This document shows, in pieces, positions 59,606-64,000 of a stretch of DNA of 64,000 bases. The DNA lies in NCBI RefSeq assembly GCF_028209885.1, contig NZ_JAQLEM010000002.1, positions 47,469-111,468 on the forward strand, in the 5' to 3' direction. Numbering within the stretch: position 1 is the stretch's first letter; every line of letters starts with the position of its first letter. The DNA is from Collinsella aerofaciens (GTDB lineage: Bacteria; Actinomycetota; Coriobacteriia; Coriobacteriales; Coriobacteriaceae). Under the pieces are notes generated by a model. That model had not been told where the DNA came from, searched no databases, and saw only the letters and a program-made list of their open reading frames with translations. The position numbers were made by a program, and so were the translations under genes.

Positions 59606-59995
59606 ATGAACAAGGACTACCTGGCAATGATGGACGAGGGCGAGCTCGAGGCATACGCCAAGGTCCTCGGCTTCACGACCGCCGCCGTGCAGACGGCAGC
59701 GGACAAGACGAAGCTCATCGAGCAGAAGCGCGGACGCCGCGCCGAGCTGACCGTGCTCGGCATCGACATGAGCATCCCCGTCAAGCGCGCGCACGACCGC
59801 CGCTTCATCGACGCCATAAACAAGGAGGACCGCACGACCGAGGAGCTCGACGGGGCGTTCCGCTTCCTCCTCGGCGACGAGCAGTACGCGAGCCTCATGG
59901 AGGCCGTGACCGAGGACGACGGCACTCAGGACGACGACGCGCTGGGCTACGCATACAACAAGCTGCTCTACTCGGCCGAACTAAAAAACTTCTAG
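59606..59995 (+). CDS. tail assembly chaperone, short form (gpG-like)
   Basis: A 129-aa helical acidic protein: YLAMMDEGELEAYAKVLGFT, AADKTKLIEQKRGRR, TTEELDGAFRFLLGDEQYAS and an ending at TAG 59993. Position before the tape measure and the frameshift signal near its end identify it as the G-type chaperone. AGGAGG stands five bases before ATG 59606; ATG 59603 is too close to it. Confidence 0.85.
   Translation: MNKDYLAMMDEGELEAYAKVLGFTTAAVQTAADKTKLIEQKRGRRAELTVLGIDMSIPVKRAHDRRFIDAINKEDRTTEELDGAFRFLLGDEQYASLMEAVTEDDGTQDDDALGYAYNKLLYSAELKNF
59983..59989 (+). other. programmed -1 frameshift site A AAA AAC
   Basis: In the zero frame the codons read CTA AAA AAC TTC TAG, the classical X XXY YYZ slippery form. 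A -1 slip enters an open frame that runs to 60363 without a stop, where no good ribosome site exists. GC-rich sequence downstream may supply the stimulatory structure. Confidence 0.85.
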
Positions 59996-60363
59996 AGCTC
60001 GCCGACCTCGAGGAACGCCACCTGCCCCTGCTCAGGCACGACTTCAGGGCCTACTACGGCTGCTGCTACGACGAGGTCGGCGCCGCAGAGGCGTACGACC
60101 TCGTGAGGACGCTGCCCGACGGCTCGCTCACCGTGGCGGCCCTGCACCCGGAGCGCAGCTGGACCCGGGAGCAGCACCAGGCGGCGGACATCGTGGACAG
60201 CGTCTACGCGGCGGCGACCGCGCTGCTCGGCGGCAAGGCATCGGAAGCCCCGAGGGTGCCCCGCCCGCGGGACGTGGCCGCCGCCGGCGCCGCGGCAGAG
60301 CGCGCGGCGTCGGTCCGCGCCCGCATCGAGAACACCGAGTGGGTGGAGGTGACGGATGGCTGA
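59989..60363 (+). CDS. tail assembly chaperone T extension (made by frameshift)
   Basis: Second frame of the gpG-GT pair. The fused part begins LLELADLEERHLPLLRHDFR and contains RAYYGCCYDEVGAAEAYDLV, RTLPDGSLTVAALHP and a helical end. No ATG start; a GTG at 60103 exists without a good ribosome site. The fusion protein recruits tail tube subunits to the tape measure. Overlaps the tape measure gene by eight bases. Confidence 0.82.
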   Translation, partial: LLELADLEERHLPLLRHDFRAYYGCCYDEVGAAEAYDLVRTLPDGSLTVAALHPERSWTREQHQAADIVDSVYAAATALLGGKASEAPRVPRPRDVAAAGAAAERAASVRARIENTEWVEVTDG

Positions 60364-63300
60364 GATCGGACGCGTGGACCTGCTGATCGTCCCCAGGTTC
60401 GACAACCTCACCAAGTCGGTCGAGTCCGCGCTCGGCAAGTGCGAGGGGCAGGCGAGCAAGTCCGGCTCCAGCCTCGGCAAGAGCACCGGCTCCGGGTTCG
60501 GGAAGGGGCTGGCCGGCTCCGGCGCGATGATAGGCGCCTTCTCGACGCTCACGTCGAAGGCCATGGACTCCATCTCGTCCCATGTCGGGTCGGCGATCAG
60601 CCGCTTCGACACGCTCAACAACTACCCGAAGGTCATGCAGTCCCTCGGGTACTCCGCCGATTCCGCCAACGCTTCCATCGGCAAGATGTCCGACCGCCTG
60701 TCGACCCTGCCCACCAGGCTCGACGACATGGTCTCGGTCGTCCAGGGCATCACCGCCACGGTCGGTGACCTCGACAGGGCCACCGACGTCGGACTCGCGC
60801 TCAACGACATGCTCATCGCCTCGGGCAGCTCGACCCAGCTGTGCTCGGCGGCGATGGAGCAGTTCCGCCAGATCCTCTCCAAGGGCAAGCCCGAGATGGA
60901 GGACTGGCGCTCGCTGACGACGGCCGCGCCGGGCCAGATGGACCAGCTGGCGAAATCCATGCTCGGCCCCACGGCAAACGCCAACGACCTGTACGCCGCG
61001 CTCGGCGGCGGGGGCAAGGACCCGACCATCACGCTCGACCAGCTCATGGACAAGATGGTCGAGCTCGACACGCAGGGCGGCGCGAGCTTCGCGTCCTTCA
61101 AGGACCAGGCCGAGACCGCTGCCGGCGGCGTCCAGACGAGCGTCCAGAACATGTCGAACGCCGTCACGAAGGGCGTCACCGGGACGCTCGAGGCGGTCGG
61201 CAAGAACAACATCGCCGGGGTACTCGACGACGCGAAGGGCGCCGTGAACGGCTTCTTCAAGGTCGTCAACGGAGGCGTCTCCGCGTCGATGCCGGTGGTC
61301 AAGCAGCTCTACGGCGGGTTCAAGAGCCTGGCGCCCGAGATCGTCTCGGGCGCGGCGGGCATCGCGGCGTGGCAGAAGGCGGTGCCCATCCTCTCCGGCG
61401 TCGCGAGCGGCGTGGGCAAGGCAACCGAGGCGTTCAAGCTTGCCCGCGGGGGCGCCGGCACGTTCGCCGAGGCGCTCGATGCGGTGGGCATCGGCTTCAA
61501 CCCGGTCGCGATCGGCTGCACCGTCGCGGCCGCCGGCATCGGTATACTCATCGAGAAGCAAGTCGAGTGGCAGGCCCGCACGGACGCGCTGAACAAGGCC
61601 ACGACCGGCCTGGTCGACGCGGCCTCAAACACCGTGGCGCTCGAGTCCTACGCCGGCAGGGTCGAGAACGTGGGCAAGAAGTCCAGCTTCTCCGCCATGT
61701 CCGTCGACGAGCTCGCCGAGTCGATCGGCAAGCACGTCGACGCCATGAACGAGAACACGAGGGCCGCCGAGTCGCAGATCGCGCAGCTCAACACCGCGCA
61801 GCAGATCATCGACAACTATGCCGGCAAGACCGACCTGTCCACCGACGCCCAGGGCAGGCTCACGTGGGCGCTGCAGCTGCTCAACGACCAGCTCGGGCTC
61901 AACATCTCGGCGCAGGACGTGGCGAACGGGCAGTACATCGACGCTGACGGCAACGTCAAGAACCTCAAGCAGTCCATCGACGAGCTCGTCGCCTCCAAGA
62001 AGAAGGACGCCGAGGTGAACGCCCTCACGGCGAACCTCACCGAGGCGTACCAGGCGCAGTCCGAGGCGGCCGACACGCTCGCCTCCAAGACGAAGCCCTA
62101 CCAGGACCGCCTCAAGGAGCTGGCGAGGAGCTATCCGGAGCTCACCAAGGGCGAGCTCGAGGCGCTCGCCTGCACCGAGAAGGTCGGCAGGGAGTACAAC
62201 GAGGCGAAGAAGCAGTTCGACTCCACCTCGGAGAGCATCGATTTGCTCAACGGCAAGCTCGGCGACGCGAGCCTGACCACGCAGGAGGCCGGCAGCACCT
62301 TCGAGCACTTCGCCCAGGCGCAGCTCACGCTCTTCCAGGCGCAGCTCTCGGCCAACGGCGAGACCCTGTCCGCCGTCTCCGGCTCGCTCACGCAGCTCGG
62401 CGTCGACACCGAGCAGCTGGCGAGCCTCAGCGACGACCAGCTCGCCAGGCTGGCGCAGGACTACGACGGCACCGCCCGCTCCATCGTCGACGACCTCGAC
62501 GGGTGGGGCGTCTCGATGGACGAGGGCGCCGCCTCGACGGTCCGCGCGGCGAGCCAGATCCAGGCCGCGCTCGAGGACATGGGCGGCAAGCTCAAGAAGG
62601 CGTTCTCGAAGGAGAACATCGACTTCGGCGCGTTCTCGGACGCCTGCGCCGCGGCCGGCGTGTCGACCGAGACGCTCAACAGCATCGGCTCGGCCAACCT
62701 CGCCGCGCTCGCCAGCAACTTCAACGGCAACATCGACCAGATGGTCTGGGCTGTCCAGAACTACAACGCGCAGCCCATCGTCGACAAGAACGGCAACGTG
62801 ACCGTCGACCAGACCCAGCTCATGGACGCCCAGGGCAACGTGTACACCTGGAACGGCTCGCAGCTGATGGACAAGAACGGCGTCGTCGACGTGAGTGTCG
62901 GCGACCTGCGCGACGCCCAGGGCAACCTCGTGACCTGGAACGGCACGGCGCTCCAGTCCAAGAGCGCGAAGACAAAGGTCGACAAGAAGGAAGTCGACAG
63001 GGCGCAGACCTCGGTGGACAAGCTCAACGGCACCAAGCTCAAGAGCAAGGAGATGACCGCCAAGGCGAGCTACGGGACGCTGCCGAAGTGCCAGTCCGCC
63101 ATGCAGGCGGTGATGAACGAGCCGTTCCACTCAAGGTCGGCGACGATCACCACGACCTACGTGACCGTCAACAGGACACGCAACGAGAAGGCCGCAGGCG
63201 GCATACGGCATGCCGAGGGCGGTATCCGAATGCACGCGCACGGCGCCATCGTCGACGCGCCGGTGACCGGCTACCCGCTCGACTGGGTGGGCGAGGACGG

Positions 63301-63514
63301 CGCCGAGGCCATCGTGCCGCTCACCAACCGAAGGTACTCGGAGCCGTTCGCGGCGACTATCGCCGAGCAGATGGCGCGGCTCGGCGGCCAGCGCGGCGAC
63401 GTCTACAACATCTACCTCGACGGGTCGGCACTCGAGGTCGACGAGCGCGTCGCGGAGGCTCTCAGGGCGCTGGTATCCGAACTCAAGAGGACCGTCAGGA
63501 CCGGAAGGGGGTAG
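60356..63514 (+). CDS. tail tape measure protein
   Basis: A 1052-aa protein that sets tail length. Start VDLLIVPRFDNLTKSVESAL, Gly/Ser-rich region, tape-measure core LPTRLDDMVSVVQGITATVG and EMEDWRSLTTAAPGQMDQLA, a hydrophobic stretch (NPVAIGCTVAAAGIGILI), long coils, and three imperfect VDKNGNVTVDQTQLMDAQGN-type repeats near residues 800-890. The C-terminal part has GYPLDWVGEDGAEAIVPLTNRRY, a common TMP ending. The implied tail length of about 150 nm assumes ~0.15 nm per residue. Confidence 0.93.
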   Translation: MAEIGRVDLLIVPRFDNLTKSVESALGKCEGQASKSGSSLGKSTGSGFGKGLAGSGAMIGAFSTLTSKAMDSISSHVGSAISRFDTLNNYPKVMQSLGYSADSANASIGKMSDRLSTLPTRLDDMVSVVQGITATVGDLDRATDVGLALNDMLIASGSSTQLCSAAMEQFRQILSKGKPEMEDWRSLTTAAPGQMDQLAKSMLGPTANANDLYAALGGGGKDPTITLDQLMDKMVELDTQGGASFASFKDQAETAAGGVQTSVQNMSNAVTKGVTGTLEAVGKNNIAGVLDDAKGAVNGFFKVVNGGVSASMPVVKQLYGGFKSLAPEIVSGAAGIAAWQKAVPILSGVASGVGKATEAFKLARGGAGTFAEALDAVGIGFNPVAIGCTVAAAGIGILIEKQVEWQARTDALNKATTGLVDAASNTVALESYAGRVENVGKKSSFSAMSVDELAESIGKHVDAMNENTRAAESQIAQLNTAQQIIDNYAGKTDLSTDAQGRLTWALQLLNDQLGLNISAQDVANGQYIDADGNVKNLKQSIDELVASKKKDAEVNALTANLTEAYQAQSEAADTLASKTKPYQDRLKELARSYPELTKGELEALACTEKVGREYNEAKKQFDSTSESIDLLNGKLGDASLTTQEAGSTFEHFAQAQLTLFQAQLSANGETLSAVSGSLTQLGVDTEQLASLSDDQLARLAQDYDGTARSIVDDLDGWGVSMDEGAASTVRAASQIQAALEDMGGKLKKAFSKENIDFGAFSDACAAAGVSTETLNSIGSANLAALASNFNGNIDQMVWAVQNYNAQPIVDKNGNVTVDQTQLMDAQGNVYTWNGSQLMDKNGVVDVSVGDLRDAQGNLVTWNGTALQSKSAKTKVDKKEVDRAQTSVDKLNGTKLKSKEMTAKASYGTLPKCQSAMQAVMNEPFHSRSATITTTYVTVNRTRNEKAAGGIRHAEGGIRMHAHGAIVDAPVTGYPLDWVGEDGAEAIVPLTNRRYSEPFAATIAEQMARLGGQRGDVYNIYLDGSALEVDERVAEALRALVSELKRTVRTGRG

Positions 63515-63517
63515 CAG

Positions 63518-63940
63518 GTGGCCTACAAGGAGCTGAGCAGGAACAAAGTCAAGTACTACTCGATCAGCCTCTCCACATCGGTCTCCAACGTCGACGACAC
63601 CACGGCCCGCATACACTGGACCGCCACCGTCGATTTTGGCAACTGGTACTACTACGGCGTGCGCCTCCACGTCAAGGTCGGCGGCGTCTGGCGCGCGTCG
63701 GGCGATGGCTACACCACCAGCAGCTACGCCCGCGCCGTCACCGTCAGCGGGTACACCGACGCGGAGCGCAAGGACAAAGACTACGACGTCTGGGTCGAGG
63801 CGTACACCGAGTCCGTGTCGGTGGGCGGCTACGGCGGGGTCGGCGCGACGGCCTCCTGCGGCGAGGGCGCCAGAATCAAAAAGGTCCCGGCATACGAACC
63901 CGCGGCCCCGACCGACCTCAGGGTGGATTGGCTACACTGA
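63518..63940 (+). CDS. tail protein with beta-rich fold
   Basis: A 140-aa protein: RNKVKYYSISLSTSVSNVDD, WTATVDFGNWYYYGVRLHVK, VWVEAYTESVSVGGYGGVG. It looks like an immunoglobulin-like or fibronectin-type III tail domain. The C-terminus PAAPTDLRVDWLH is the usual start of a second FN3-type unit but stops, so the gene may be shortened by a point change or frameshift. GTG start with AAGGGGG. Confidence 0.65.
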   Translation: MAYKELSRNKVKYYSISLSTSVSNVDDTTARIHWTATVDFGNWYYYGVRLHVKVGGVWRASGDGYTTSSYARAVTVSGYTDAERKDKDYDVWVEAYTESVSVGGYGGVGATASCGEGARIKKVPAYEPAAPTDLRVDWLH

Positions 63941-64000
63941 TGTGGACAGTTCCGGGAGGGGCGCGAGAGACGGGAGGGCCGTATATGAGGGACCCCAGGC
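63940..64000 (+). CDS. partial CDS at the window end
   Basis: ATG 63940 shares one base with the previous stop (TGATG) and is open to the window end (MWTVPGGARETGGPYMRDPR). A second in-frame ATG at 63985 has GGGAGGG upstream and may be the real start. Too short to identify. Confidence 0.4.
   Translation, partial: MWTVPGGARETGGPYMRDPR

Larger units (their letters stand above)
35210..64000. mobile_element. siphovirus-type prophage, left end and main body (right end outside the window)
   Basis: Starts with an inward-facing (minus) integrase next to the last host gene and continues without host-like genes: repressor pair, excisionase-like gene, replication, HNH, terminase, portal, capsid, connectors, major tail protein, frameshifted tail chaperones, tape measure. 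GC and arginine/alanine content are visibly higher than in the host part from ~38.2 kb on. A direct-repeat att core could not be found because only one end is present; the left junction is placed between 35,159 and 35,249. No lysis gene is in view. Confidence 0.93.

Noticed and set aside
60128..61561. 477-aa minus-strand frame opposite the tape measure gene
   Set aside because: Shadow; no ribosome site and against the direction of the whole late operon.

Overview
The window reads as a high-GC actinobacterial chromosome of the Coriobacteriia type, most like Collinsella. This is inferred from gene content: a cell-wall and division (dcw) cluster with FtsZ, SepF and DivIVA but no FtsA, strong AGGAGG ribosome sites, and coriobacterial-looking Pst, PiT and DUF1846 genes. 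No rRNA or tRNA gene was seen, so the genus is not proven.

Positions 1-35,210 are host core genome. A DUF1846 gene, a small winged-helix regulator, pyrG and xerD come first. Then follows a long co-directional dcw cluster: mraZ, rsmH, ftsL-like, ftsI, murF, mraY, murD, ftsW, murG, murC, murB, ftsQ, ftsZ, pgeF. A complete pstSCAB-phoU phosphate operon sits inside the cluster, and the usual tail follows (yggS, sepF, yggT, divIVA). murE is absent. mraZ has a near-consensus promoter just downstream of G-rich TGG repeats that fit MraZ boxes. yggT appears to start at ATC. Next, on the minus strand, are a nitroreductase and a second phosphate importer (DUF47 plus PiT), separated by a large nested inverted repeat. 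The host part ends with a small unknown protein, a Bax-inhibitor-1 membrane protein, a PARG-like TIGR02452 protein lacking its second catalytic Glu, and an SGNH hydrolase.

From about 35,210 to the right end is one siphovirus-type prophage; its right end lies outside the window. The left, mostly minus-strand module holds a tyrosine integrase, an Abi_2 (AbiD/AbiF) HEPN protein with a structured leader RNA, and a CI-like repressor facing a Cro-like regulator across shared operator repeats. The early operon (38.2-47.9 kb) contains tiny membrane proteins, an excisionase-like protein, a ParB-like protein, a second complete tyrosine recombinase, a replisome-organizer-like protein with internal 12-bp iterons, and a tightly overlapping chain of small proteins, several with zinc ribbons. 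A sigma-like late regulator (48.0 kb) is followed by nine 10-bp repeats in helical phase between two terminators.

The late region runs HNH endonuclease, a ParB/DUF4417 fusion, a JAMM-motif protein with a small acidic neighbour, small and large terminase, portal, MuF-like protein, scaffold, major capsid, connectors, major tail protein, a tail chaperone pair joined by a predicted -1 frameshift (A AAA AAC), tape measure, and a further tail gene. Lysis genes would lie beyond the window.
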